Source: Eretmocerus hayati (Eukaryota; Arthropoda; Insecta; Hymenoptera; Aphelinidae). Taken from it: DNA of 64,000 bases. Positions 12,431 to 25,425 of the stretch are shown here, piece by piece. The translations under genes and the position numbers were made by a program. The DNA is taken from positions 146,511,121 through 146,575,120 of the forward strand of contig CM056742.1 of NCBI GenBank assembly GCA_029851415.1, written 5' to 3'. Each line of letters opens with the position of its first letter. The first letter of the stretch is position 1. The notes below the pieces were generated by a model. That model saw only the letters and a list, made by a program, of their open reading frames with translations. It did not search any database and had not been told where the DNA came from.

Positions 12431-14005
12431 CAGAACAGAACAACTATATCGAAACGCCGAGAAAAAAGATGATGAAATAAAAAGCACAGTCGAAAATTTG
12501 AAAATCACATCGAGTCGAGGACTTGAGGATAAATAATTTTAGAATAATGTCGAACCATCCAAGGAACTAGATGAAATGCAACCTGCAAGATAAAGCTGAA
12601 GACTTTTTGTAGAATGTCGTCTGCTTGAGATTCATCCGAAGGACTTTAAGTATCTCAATTTTACATAGGTTTATCTTGAGATTAAACGAAAAAAGAATAT
12701 GTGTCTCTATACAATCAAACTGTTTTCTTTCTTTCTTCTTTTATGAACAAAAAATGAACCATCGCACGGTCGTCGTTCACATTGGTCAAGTGATGCAGTC
12801 GGTTCAACGAATCGTTGTAAGATTAAACGAAAATTTGAGTCTCTGTTCAAACTGTTACTTGGAAATAAACAAAAATGAACCATCACGCAATCGTCGTAAT
12901 TATACAGCAATATAGGTTGACGAGTCTCACTGTTTAATAAAATCACACTTGAGTGCAGAACTAGCAGAAAACTTCGGCACAGTGATGTGATGCGGCGGTT
13001 CTTTGAGGAATTTGCGGCGCTGTGCTCTGCTACACCCGATCAGCAACTTTGTTACTACATCGGAGTCCGTTGGTCGCCGCATGGCGTCCTAACCTTGTTG
13101 TTTGGTCGTTGTTTTTCGGAATCAATGTTTGCAAATTCCACTCATCGACCACTTAGATAACAATAGCACTTGTATTTTGCAATGAGACGCTTGCAATGGA
13201 CTGTAAAAAGAATACGCCCGAAGGCACAGAGCAGCAGAAAGGAGCTTTCAAACAGAGAGAGTAAAGATAACGAGTGTTCAATATACTCACAGCAGACGAC
13301 GATGAGCTAAGTGGCAGCGGCAACAGAAGACTGATGGTCCGGTCCATAAACGATAGCAGACGATAATAGAAATTTCGGTGACCCGGGGTGAGGTGCGGGC
13401 AGATCAAAAAAACATGTCGCAGCCTGCAAAAGTTTCATAAATCCGAGCGAGCTCGATGAGCGACGACACTTCCGGTCACGCAGTACAATATAGAGCAATA
13501 TGCAGCGCATGCCTACTTTATCGGTAGACAGGATGCAAAAATCTGTCCACTAGATGTTACTAGAATGTAAGAACTATGGCCACGGTGAAGTGCAATAAAA
13601 GCGTTGAATGAATAAAAAAAGCGTTTCAGGCGGGGCAGCACTTAAACATAACCTAGGTCCACGAATTTTTTTATCGAAATATCTCAACAAATGATTAGGT
13701 TGTGGTGGGTGGCACGCAGGATCGGAGAAACTTAGGAAATAACGGACACCCTAGTGTATAATGTAACGCACTAATAAAAGTTCACTCGCGACCGCATGGT
13801 CTTTTGCTATCTTTTTTTTGCTTTCGCCCTCCGATACGACATTTTCCGGACTCACTAGAGATACATTGACTTGTCCTTTTTTTTCCAAAGCCCATGTACA
13901 GTATAGGATTTTTTTTAATTAACGCTTCAAAACGACAATGTGAGACTTTGACGATGAGCCATTTGGCCATATAACATACGAATGTGGAAATTGCAGAAAT
14001 AGTGA

Positions 14006-14024
14006 TGTGTGTGTGTGTGTGTGT
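14006..14024. repeat. (TG)n microsatellite, short
   Basis: About nine TG units within intron. Confidence 0.9.
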
Positions 14025-15017
14025 TAGTGGAGAGAAGCTCTTTGAGTGAATATAGAGGCTTTGATTTGGAATTCTCGGCGTTGCTCAGCTTCGGATTTAT
14101 ATACGGCTACGAGAGTGATTTGGTACGTATCTATACTATTGTGTGTTCTGCACTGCGACATTGGAACAATGAAAGCGTGAATGAAGGAATGAAAAAATTT
14201 GTGAGTTTTAGTGTGCGACAGAGTATTTCATCAGAATTTTGAATTTTTTCTGTAAGCATGTAAGGCTTGGGAATTGGAAAGTTTTGTCTCAATTTTCTGA
14301 AGGAAAAACATTTGAATTTCATGGTTCAATCTAGTTGAATGGAAAATATTGTGGTCAAACGAATGAAAAATTGTATTTACAAGAAAAATTCGAGGGAAAA
14401 GATTCAGTTTCAAGGTGGCAGTCAATTCAAGAACTTTGATGACTAAATAGATCTGAAACATTGTTGAGTTCAGCGAAATATTTGATAGATATTTCAAAAT
14501 GAGATCATACATTTTTGTAACACTGTAAAACTGTCGAGTTTCTAGAGTAATTCGTCAATGTCTATCTCACACAGTTTTATTCAACCCTCTCCCTTTCCAT
14601 GTCGTTTGTAAATGACTGTACGTGTACAGGGTTTCAATTTTCATTATATTGGAAATAATTTGTTATCGTATGAAATTTTCAAAAGTTATTCGTGGTTTTG
14701 GTAATACATCCCACCAGTTAAAATTCGTTTACATCGTTATGGATGTGAGAGAAAATAATGAAAAACTACTAATGGAAAGCAACCATCTTTTGAGGTCTTT
14801 TTGTTCGTCTTTTCACCCTGTCAACCAGTTAGAAATCCTTATGCCACCCCCCCCCCCACCCCATCTCAGCCGAATCATAGTTGGGAACTCAATATGTTTC
14901 TTAGAAAGTCCACGAATTTAGAGTTTTCCACGTGGAAGTGAGTACTTTTGTCTTTTGACTGAATAATACAGAGTTGGGTATTGTTGAACCGTCAAAATCC
15001 TTACATTTTTTTGTAAG

Positions 15018-15253
15018 TTAATACGTTTACTGCGATGGGCCTCACGGTTTTCGATCTTACAATTTTTACCCACATATATTTGCACAAAAAATTTTTTCAA
15101 TAGCCATTTTTTCTGGCGTTTTGGTTTATCAAGGGTGTAAATGATCAGTCCGAACAGAATTTTTTCCTCTACACTTGCATTAATGAGAGAATGAGGGTCG
15201 TGATGGTGACCAACCAAAAATTACGAAAACTGCCTTCGCAGTGAACGTGTTAA
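15018..15253. mobile_element. piggyBac-like MITE flanked by TTAA
   Basis: TTAA at 15018-15021 and 15250-15253 bracket inverted ends TACGTTTACTGCGA and TTCGCAGTGAACGTG. TTAA target duplication and short CA-initial inverted ends are hallmarks of the piggyBac superfamily. At 236 bp it has no coding capacity. Confidence 0.5.
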
Positions 15254-17969
15254 CTCATGAGTTTGATTGACATTCATAAAATTTTTTCTACCCTCAATCA
15301 ATTTTTTGTCGACAAGAGCTCGTTTGAAAGAGCCCAAACGATACCAAAAGCTTTTTTTCTCGATTATTATTATCCGCAAGCTTTGAAGAATGTCACGCAG
15401 ATACTATCCTGCAAGTATGGCTCATCCAGTACGTATATCGACGAAACCAATTAGGATATGATCATGAAAAAGGGCTTAACAGTATCGATTACGCAAAAAT
15501 TCTCCCGTGACAAATTTTCCAAGATTACAAGAGAGTCTAACTATACATTTCTATAAACCACAGTACATATAAACTTCATCATCAAGGAAACCTTGCAATA
15601 ATCCACCGTGACGACAAGCATGCATATGACCAACAATATAAATATATACATTGAAAGCTGCAAGCACATCCAGTATACTCGTATAATACAGAACATCACT
15701 CCAAAGAGCGACGAGTGAACACGTTGTACATACGTGCAGAAATGGCTTTACGAATGCTCATATGAGTATAAACGAGAGGCAGGCGGGTGGATGAACATTT
15801 GTGCCTATCTCGGATTTCGCGCTCTCGGCCTTTTAACTCGCGTTACAGATGCGGCAAAATAAGTATATACAGCATCAGCCAACTACAGCCACATCCGTCG
15901 AGATTCAGAAGAGGAGACTCTTTCTCTCTCTTTATATTTAATTCAAGGAAGTACAATGAGAGAGTGTTGTCGCAATCAAAAGTACTCCAATTCAACAGCC
16001 CTCATTTCCAATGTGATGGAACACAACGTCAAAGGAATTACATATCAGCCTACGCATGCAAAATGGGTCTGACCGATGTTACATTCGATACTTTTTTACT
16101 AGCTAGTTTTTTTGGGGGGACTGTCATGATCAGATTTTCAAGGGATCGTGATTCGTCGAAATGGTGATTTTAGCCATTCTTGCAGTGATTTGAAAATTCC
16201 TAGGAAGAACAAATAGTATGGGTTTGTCAATCAGAGTAATTGATTAGAAAATTAAAGCCGTAGACTATCATTAGTGGATCTCAAAAAGAGAGTATTTTCA
16301 ATCGACACATGACTCGATTTTCATGCTCATTGCAAATATCGAACCGGTGTGTGTCTAGGTAGTTATGATGCCTGATTGAGATTGTGTCGAATGCAATTTA
16401 CGATGATTGATTACTCAGCTATAACTAGCACTCTAATTCACTTACTAATATACCATTAGTTACTTTTTATTGTTGTAGTAAGACTGAAATTTCTACATAA
16501 CATCTAGTCTTGATGCGAGATAATATTCAATAATGAGTCATTTGTCTAAGCCAAGTGGCGGAAGTTAGAGATACAAAACGGCTATTTTTTGGGTGCCCAT
16601 CACCGCGTCAACTTTTATATCTTTGATCAAAACGGGTGTGTCCGTATGTCTGTCATTCGCGGAATGAATAGAAAGCTTATAGTTTAACACGAGTTGAATG
16701 TGGTTTAGCGCGTGGCTTCGGAACATTTTTATATCCGAATCGCTCGTAAAAGTTGTTCAACAATGATCAAGAATAAAAATAGTCAGGAGAAATTTTACGG
16801 CGAGCTTGCGGTAGAAGTGTATGTACAATGGCGAATTAAACGCTAGATGGGATCAATTAGCAAAGCTTCTGTGATCATAGATCAATGTTAAACTGTCCGA
16901 TTAGTATCTCTGATTTGTTGAAGATGTCTGCGACGATCTATCTCATACTACAGAGAGACTAAAAATTTGTTGTATATAGTACACTCTCAGCCACAAATGA
17001 GGATGTGATTTCAGAAAAATTTCGAATTTTTTTAAAAATTATTTCGATTTTGTGACGTGGGTTACGAGAGGGTATTTTTCATAAGCCAAGTCTTGACTGT
17101 AGAAAATCTCGAAAGGGCCTGTATAGATTGACCAAGAATCTAGTCTATCGATGAACATGGACAATCATCGTATATTTGTAAACATTTTTTGGATTAAATC
17201 TAAAAAAGAATTGTTTAAACCACACGGGATCCCAAACGAGAACTCGATCAAATGATTAATTTCCAAAGACAACCGTATACACGTGCACCAAAATGTAAGT
17301 AATTCAAATAGCAAAGGAGCAAATTGCAAGAGCATCTCTCTCAAGAGGATCAACCTCATGCAGTTATGGTCTCGATCTCAAGTCAAACATTTGATTTGGC
17401 CAAATAGAGAGAAGGCGCTCGGGACGCGTCAAAGAGCTCATCGATAGCTATATATACTTACACTGCGCTGCCACAGAGAAGGATCGAACCTCCTCAAGAG
17501 TCTCAAAGCCTCGAATGCACATAAGCAAGTGCCAAGAAAAACAAGCTTCGGGATGAGTTGTTTACGAAGGCACGAGCAAAAATTCGCGAGATTTAGCCTG
17601 AGGCTTGAGTGTCCTCGAGTTTCACAGCTTCAAGTTTCCATATATCTAAGTAATACTCTGTACCTTACTCTCTATACAGAGAACAATTATACACAGGCAA
17701 TTACCGCGCAAGGAGGAGGAGCCACTTATTATGTCTTCCATACACTACTATCGCGGCTATGAGCACTAATGAGCCCATGGTATAACTCCACAGCATACCT
17801 ATACACCCCCGGACAATAATGCCTCTGCAAACACCTCATATACCTTTTGCGATGAGCATGTCCACACGTATAAAACAAGCCGCAATGACATATGTACTGT
17901 AATACATGCCTCTACTCAAAGTGTAAACTTGCTAGTAAATATATTTACACATCAACACTGTATTAATGT

Positions 17970-18021
<52 letters not shown>

Positions 18022-21000
18022 CTGCGCTCATTAACAAATTCGCCGGTCGTCGGAGACAGTGTATATATACATAACAAAGCTTTATTAGGATGACGACTCA
18101 TGATGCGCGTGCGACAAGTAAATTTTGCTTGCTAATTTCATTAGGACAACTTAGCATGTGAGACACGTTACGCAAGCACGACTTTTTTTTTAACATGGCC
18201 GAGAAGATATATAGGATTTGCTGTAGAGATGGACGGACTGACGAATTTTGTCCGAATGTGATTTCACCTCCTAGTTCTGTGAAATGTACGAAAGCTGACT
18301 TTTACTGAGAAATGGTGCACACTAGGGTCCCTAGAAGGGGGTCTCGACTCGACACGGTCCTAGTGCACACGGTTGTGAGTATGATTCGTAACGAAGGTCT
18401 CTCAATTTTGGATCGATTAATTACGAGATTTGAATTTTGTATAGACATGATCAATGGACGGTGCCTCAAAATTTGTAAAAGTACTTTTGTCAATGTGCTT
18501 AGTTAGAATGTAATTGACCAAAATTTTGACAAAGCATAATGTTTGAGTGAGAATTAGAGAAAAATGCACGATTTTGTGGAGAAAAATTCATTATTACCAA
18601 GCTCCGCGGCTTGAACTGAGGTAACTCTCTGGGATCAGTTGTAAAAGCTCATAATCCACAGTAAAAATGTATTTTGAGAAGCTTTTTGCGAAGTTCTCTA
18701 GGTCTTCCGGGTAAATGGCTACAAATTTTTTTTTGAAGAAAAAAAAAAGGTTGAAAATATTTTGATACTATTTGTCAAGTGGTGGAGAATAGTTTCAGAA
18801 CAAAAATTGTTCAATCAGATCTTGTTGGCGAGAAAGGTTAAATTGAAAAAATCATAGATGGAGAAACCAGTAATAGAGATTTTTATGAAAAATGAAACGG
18901 GAGCAAGGAAAAATTAAATCAAAATTAGGCAAAACTCAGATGATCAAGGACAACAGAATCTGGAGTATATTTTCCAGTCCAATCGAGAGTATCAAATCGT
19001 TCGCTAAAGTTCATAGTACATATGATGGATTTATGAATTTCAATCCAAAAAATTAATCAGACGTTTTTGCACTCGCTTCGTCATCGAACGAGCGGTGACC
19101 AGAAGAAAAAAAAAATTGAAAATTCACACGTCAGCTGCCGAGGGAGCACAATTTTTAGATTCCGACACGAGCCGAGTCAACGTAAGCTCTGGATGGTGCA
19201 TACGAGGCATTTGGAACTCTTTTGCAACCACGTTTCTTTTCCTTTTATAACAACTCCTTCCATTTATCGCGAGCATTACCCACTCCTTCCTTCATTTCTT
19301 TTTCGTTTTTTTTTTTTTTTTTTTTCATTATTCATCCAAAGCACAAAAGAAAATAGAGCCTACGCACGTTTCGAAAGGGTTTTATAATAATACGACACCA
19401 CTACGACGTATTCAGCTCAAAAATAAGGGGGTAAGAAAGTGTTATACATATATTATCAAAAAATGTGCCTCGGTGGCATATCGAAGGAAATCCGAGAAAG
19501 CAATTCCGCGAGCAAACACGCCTTTGCTGACTTGTCAAAGTAGTTTTCGCAGTATACTTATACGCAGTAGAGTCGCATTCACAGTAGTCTAAATTAAATT
19601 TGATGCAATCAACAGTGGATTATAAACATATTAAAGTTGCTGAATTTTCGATTCGACGAATGACGCCGCTATACCGCACGACGGGCGCGACCGACTACAT
19701 TATGATTACGAAAACCTCAAATGGAATTCTCATCATTGCGATGAGAGTTGAAAATGAATTTCTGCTGCGAGAAGCTTTTAAATCACGAGAATATGTCCTT
19801 GACTAGTAGCCAAAATTATACACTTAATCGGGCTGATTTAAAATTTTAATGCGGATGATGATGGATTCGCGGTGGAAAAAAAGTACAAATTTTAATTACT
19901 TTTCATTGAGGAAAGCTTGATACGTACATTTCATCAATAGAACTCGTAGGAGAATAAGTCAAATTGATGTTGTTTCGTCGATGAGAATTTAATTTGTATT
20001 TCTTATGAATTTGTGTCGAGTGAAATTTAGTCAGTTGTATTAGGAACATGAATTTATCTGTGTAAAATCATCAGATATACGTGTTCAAAATGCAATTCAA
20101 ATCCTGTGCGATTTTTCGATTTCAAAAAAGTCATCGATTATTATCTACAGGAAACGATTGACTGGATCTGAGTTTCATCCCAATCGCCTCATGTTTCTCA
20201 AAAACACCGATATATCTCTCACGATAGCATCTTTTGTGAAGTGTAGATCTCCGGTATACCTCGTCTGGATAAAATCTCCAATAATATACAGGTATCGCAC
20301 ACATCGTACAGGTACCGACGATTTCTTCCGGCGCACTTTTTGAAATTCATCCGTAAAAGATTGCCCCACAGTGCATGGGAACGTATACATATACGTTGCA
20401 CATACATATTGCAAAAATATCTCACATACACGTTAACATCTGCAGTGAACCGTTTCGCTATTAGTATACATCACATATACACTAGGCTGTCGAAAATCGC
20501 TTCACTACTGGTGGATATGAAGCTTTTAATGGGTCTGGGAACAGCGCACATATCGGCTGCTGTTGCTACTGCACTCTGAGAGTCAGGAAAGTCTTGAATT
20601 GCCTTTTCTCTATTTCTTTCTCTATCTCACACGTGAAAGGTCTACATGCATGTACAGATAAAGATATACACATACGTACATAAATGTGTATATAGAAGGA
20701 TATCACATGTATGTGAGAAAGGATGCCAGGAACGCGTGCAAAAGTGAAAAGGAGCTGAGTGGCGTGATAAAAGTGCCAAGTGCAGTGGTTCAGTCAGTAA
20801 GAGTCTCTGTTGAATCACAAGGGCTGAAAAGTCAACGCTGTATATATAGAGTCAGCGAGGGGAGGTATCAATGTATGTATATATATATATATATATCCTA
20901 AGAGGTTAAATCGCGTTGGAAAGAAAAAGGGTAGAGCTTGCAGTGAGTTGAGGCACTCGGACATTCTTCTTTTACTCTTTTTCTCTATGGTACAGTGTGG

Positions 21001-24000
21001 CGATTTCCGGGCGTTTAATACGACCGAGCGCGATCGAAAGGAGATTGGCGCATCTCCGCTCTGCTGATTTTTCAGCTTCGAGGCACCTTTTTGAGACCAA
21101 TGCTGTTTTCTAGTTATAGAACGATTCAAAAGCTCTTGTTGAGCGACAATGAGAAAAGCTGACTTGACGTTTTAGTCACCAGTCGGAAGAATCGTGTTGG
21201 AAAGAGTCTATGAAAAGGATTATCGGTGGTTAATCACAGTTTTGTTATATAAAATAGTGCCAATAACTTTTCTGAATTCCTTGAGTTTTCTCAATTAGCA
21301 GATTTTGATTCAACAGTCTCAATAAACGTTTGCAGAAAATTTTTTATTGGTGAAATTGGAAATTGAGTCAATGTCAAGATTGAAAGTTTTCAAAATGTTC
21401 TTTGAGGTTACTTAAATTTCAGAATTTTCGAAAATTTTGGAGCGACAGATATATCAGAGTCATGTTCGATGTACATGAGGAACATATATGTACATATGAA
21501 CTCGATCGAAGTTTTTTGGAAAGTTTTGGTACTAAAAATATGTCACGAAATAAGTTACACATATTCTTGCTCTTACAATCTGTTTTTTTTTACGGAAAAC
21601 TGTAAAACACTGATTGTTTTTTGTGTAATGAAATTACTTCAAACATGGGTGAAATTTCAATGATCAGAACTTGGTCTTCCAATTATTGGGAAACCACGAG
21701 AAGTTGTTCCAATAATTATATAGTCAGAAAAATTGACCCTGGAATAATGAATGAGCGAATTCTGCTTGAGATCTTCCGATGGTAATCAACTACTTTTTGA
21801 AGCAAAAAGATATGACTTGCATTTCAAAGTTGATCACTTTTGATAAGATTGTCATCATTTTTAATTTGAAAATCTATCGATGATATGTTTACTACCTGTC
21901 GATCGAGGGGGATTGAGGTACCAAAAAATCGCTTCCAAGCATACAAAGTTGAGATTTCCTCTATCCAAAAATTTTCAAGATCAGACACCAGGTGGAAAAT
22001 TTTCCTCAATTATCCAGGGAATACAGAATAAAATGAAACTATTCATGTATCCAGAACTTTGCAAGAAGAATCACTGCAAGAAAATGTAATTTTCATTACT
22101 CGAACCTGAAAATGCCGCGTTTAGATAGGATTTTAAGGTTCTTGTAAAGAAAAAATATATCCGCGCCTTGCTTGCAAGCTCATTTTGGGCACTGGAGAAC
22201 ATGTTATGTCTATCCTACGTGCCCCAAATGGGCTACCGCGCTCAGTACGGGAATATACTATAAACCCATGATTCGACCGAGGGCCCCTTGGTCAAGCTCT
22301 TGCCTCATTTTTACGTGAATGATAATTCTTGATGTAAATGAATGTTAAAATATCATTTTCGAGACTAATGGCTTCTCGAAATGATCAAATTAATTAAATT
22401 CAATTTTATGACTTCTGTTCCGAGAATTTTTTGTTTTCTCTTCATAAAGTCACCGAGATTCTAAAACTTGATCCTCAGAATTTGCGTAAACTGCGTTTTG
22501 GAATCTCTTCCCGTATAACACGTTTAAATATATTATCCCATTACATATCTCGTATTTGTATTACATGATTCAGAAACGAGAGAAAAAGCGTGGAGCCGAG
22601 ACACGCAACTCTGAAACCCTATCAAGTATATCGCATGTTGCCTTAACACGCGAAATGCCTCATGGTTTCATTGTACATATGTAGCTCTCGTGCGTCAGGC
22701 TCATCTTTGTCGCATGTGAAATAGTGACGGTACCAAATACGGATTCTTGATACAGTCATTGGAAAATGTACGAGTAGCCGACATTGTAAAAGGGTCAACG
22801 TGCGTTTGATGATATCCAACTGATTTTTCATTCAGTACCATTAAAAGTCGACTCGGTCGAGGGTGATGAATGAACGAGATAACGTTTTCACGATGATCAT
22901 ACGGTACTTTTAAAAGTTTTGTACTTGGATGACGTAGGTAGTTGAATGAAAAAAGAGTCGAAAGTGATGGACAAATGTATACTTATTCGCTGGCTTTGTG
23001 GCAAGACAACTCTGGGAGATGAAAATCTTTTTTTCATTCCTCAATGCAGTAATGGCTGTACTGTAACATACTTCGTTTCTCGGAGTACAAACTTATTTGT
23101 TGGCTTTTTGCTGGTTTGAAGATTTGAGACGACTGCAGGGATTGAACTTCAAAAGCAGCTCTTCAGTCAGTTTGAAAAGTGACTACGAAACTGATCCAAA
23201 TCAGCGATCAGGAAAAGTTTCATCTGATCAAAAGTTTTTGTATGAAAGCTACGTGAGTGGAAAATATGAGTTTTTGAGTTTTCTTTGGAAAGAATCATTT
23301 TAATAGAAATTCTTCGTGTAGAAAAAATATAACTATTTCATGGTTTTTCAAGTCTTAGTGTCTCAAGGGCGATACGACTTCGGTACAGAATTCTATTCTA
23401 CTGATATTCAGCATAAGCTCATAAGAATAAACAAAGGCAATTCTCTGAATGATTATTCTCCATTTTTAAATGTGTATTTGTCCCATTCGTTCTTTGAAAA
23501 GAGCACCATAATCATCGATGGTTGAAATCTCTGAGATTCAAGTATTTTCGGGTTATTACAGATCAAATATCCAAAAACAATTCCAATATTAGGACTCACA
23601 ATGACGACAGCGTGATAGACTGTTTCGGGTAAAGAATATGCTCACGTTCAGGCCATTATTCCATAGAAATAACTTTTTCAAACCGCATGATTTATTTTGA
23701 AACAAATCAATTTTTCCAAATAATGGGCGATACTTTCAAAAAATCATCTCAACAGAGATGATTTATTTTAAAAAATCCCTCGTCTCAAGAATTGATATAT
23801 AATTTGTGAAAACAAGAGAAAACCTTGGAAGTAAAGATGCAGGTAGACTGGTTTTCTTATCAAAGTACAAAACAACGTGAGAGAGAACCTTCATCCGGAT
23901 AATTGCAATCTTACGCTGGGAACGGATTCATTTCAACGCTGACTTTTTAATCGGAACCCCGTCACAGTCTCTCGAGTGACGGCTCAAAAAGGAGCTATAC

Positions 24001-25381
24001 AAACTTTTACAATACATACAACACAGTCTCGCTCTACTTGTCACTGGAAAAAAAAAATCAATCTTGTCTCGTGTTAGCCGATGATAACAAAGCTCGTATA
24101 ACGACCTTTTCTCGCGCCTCATCATATCTCACTAGTTACACAAAATTGTACAGCCCAGATATGTTTTTCCAACGTGCACACCTCCAAAAATCTTCAATAA
24201 GTCATTAATTCTTATCCCATCGAGCAGATATGTAACTGGACTTTTGGTATAGCCTGACGGTCCAAAAATAAAAGCTGGTCCTGATGCAGCCGATGCAGCA
24301 GACACCAGACGGTACGTCCTCGATGGGTAATTCACGCGTCGATATAATGAAACTGGTTTGCCTTCGAAATATACATTGGGCTGATGGCTCCTGATTCCTG
24401 CACATACATACATACACATATACATGTATCGTCTCGTATGTACATTCTCGAGGTTAATGCACGCGATGAAAACCCATTGCAGCAGACACCGCACTCTCTG
24501 ATGGCTTCAATTTTCATGTTATAAAGGGGCGTGATCTTTCACCCGCGATAATATGTTTTACCTTTTTCTGTCTGGTTTGAATTTTTTGGCCTTTGGCGGG
24601 TCAGAGTTGTGTGTATTATAACTATACAAGCAATGGGTTAAAGATAGATTCTTGTGAGCTTGAATTTGTAGTATTTAGATGCTGTGGATTATATAGGTTG
24701 GGGGACGAAGACCACGACAACGGCGCTGGAGCGAGAAGTAGACCTCCAAGGCGCCATGTGCTTATATATGAGGCGTGCGAAACATCATGGTCAAGTCATT
24801 TTCACGGTAGGGGGACAGATTAGCAAAGCTTGCGTTTGATGTAGACGAAGGGACCATTTATATGCCACTTTTATGGGAAGATAATGAGTGGAAGATTCGG
24901 GCCGAATTATACTGGATAGCAATGTGAGAAAAATCATTTTTTCATGCATGAAAAAGTTTTGGATTGGCCTAATGGTAATAAGTATGTAAGTGTATGACTT
25001 CGAATCTTATGGTAAGTAAGTCAACTCCAGGTCTTGAGATTATTTTGCCGCACTATTGACGATGAATCTTTGTGGTGATTATTTTCTAAATAATGTCATT
25101 AGAATGGACGAGAAGCAACAATCCAAAATTTCAAAATTGAATCAAAGTTATCTGTAGGAGAAATTGGTGGAATAGCGAGTTCAAGATATTCACCGCAAAG
25201 CTTGTTTATCGCAATTTTAGTTCAATCATGATCCAGACTCTCGTGTTTTGGCAAACCATATGAGGTTGATTTCTTTTTTTAACTCATCGTCTATGTTCTT
25301 GGCAACGTAATTTATCATAATGGATCGTCAATGGGGCATTTTCCGAATTGATACAAGTTGGTCAAGATTGGAAGATAAAAA
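15254..25381. other. Large intron, middle part; microsatellites only
   Basis: No gene or well-defined element is recognised. A stretch around 16560-16740 (with TGTGTCCGTATGTCTGTC) and an imperfect hairpin near 22170-22235 look like old repeat debris. Poly-T at about 19306-19325 and (TA)n at 20877-20896 are low-complexity. Confidence 0.5.
17972..18019. repeat. (TG)n microsatellite, about 48 bp
   Basis: Uninterrupted TG dinucleotide run in intron. Alternating purine-pyrimidine runs of this kind are length-polymorphic. Confidence 0.95.
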
Positions 25382-25425
25382 ATTGGCGGCCCCACCGGTG
25401 GGGCCCATCGCAGTAAACGTGTTGA
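25382..25425. mobile_element. Fragment related to the TTAA-flanked MITE, with an 18-nt GC palindrome
   Basis: CATCGCAGTAAACGTGTTGAA matches, split as CATCGCAGTA and AACGTGTTGAA, the right end of the 15018-15253 element. Immediately left is GGCCCCACCGGTGGGGCC (25388-25405), a perfect palindrome. Only one end of the element is evident. Confidence 0.4.

Larger units (their letters stand above)
11277..13606. mobile_element. Inner element with AACGCTTTTATTC termini
   Basis: The left end carries AAAAAACGCTTTTATTCACT and the right end carries GAACTATGGCCACGGTGAAG followed by AATAAAAGCGTT. Both are shared with the shorter copy at 32192-32640, which defines the family ends. The termini are inverted copies of AACGCTTTTATTC. 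No transposase frame was recognised. The extra 1.9 kb compared with the short copy includes the LINE tail at 11868-11940, the tandem hairpins and the GC palindrome. Confidence 0.5.
10506..13753. mobile_element. 3.2-kb inverted-repeat element, candidate 6-bp target duplication
   Basis: AGGGTGTCCGTTATTTTCC at 10509 faces its near-complement at 13733-13752. Similarity of roughly three quarters continues about 130 bp inward, with shared CATTTG and GGACCTAGG blocks. GTGTAT occurs at 10500-10505 and again at 13754-13759, consistent with a 6-bp target duplication. Six-base duplications are known for Maverick/Polinton elements among others, but no polymerase, integrase or capsid-like frame is present, so the class is left open. 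It contains at least one inner element (11277-13606). Confidence 0.55.

Noticed and set aside
18315..18370. Inverted repeat around GTGCACACTAGG and CCTAGTGCACAC
   Set aside because: The pairing needs bulges and the perfect core is short. It is too weak to call an element.
24132..24494. 120-residue minus-strand open frame
   Set aside because: Length alone. It has Met/Tyr/Cys runs from CATACATA-type sequence and no family resemblance or exon borders.
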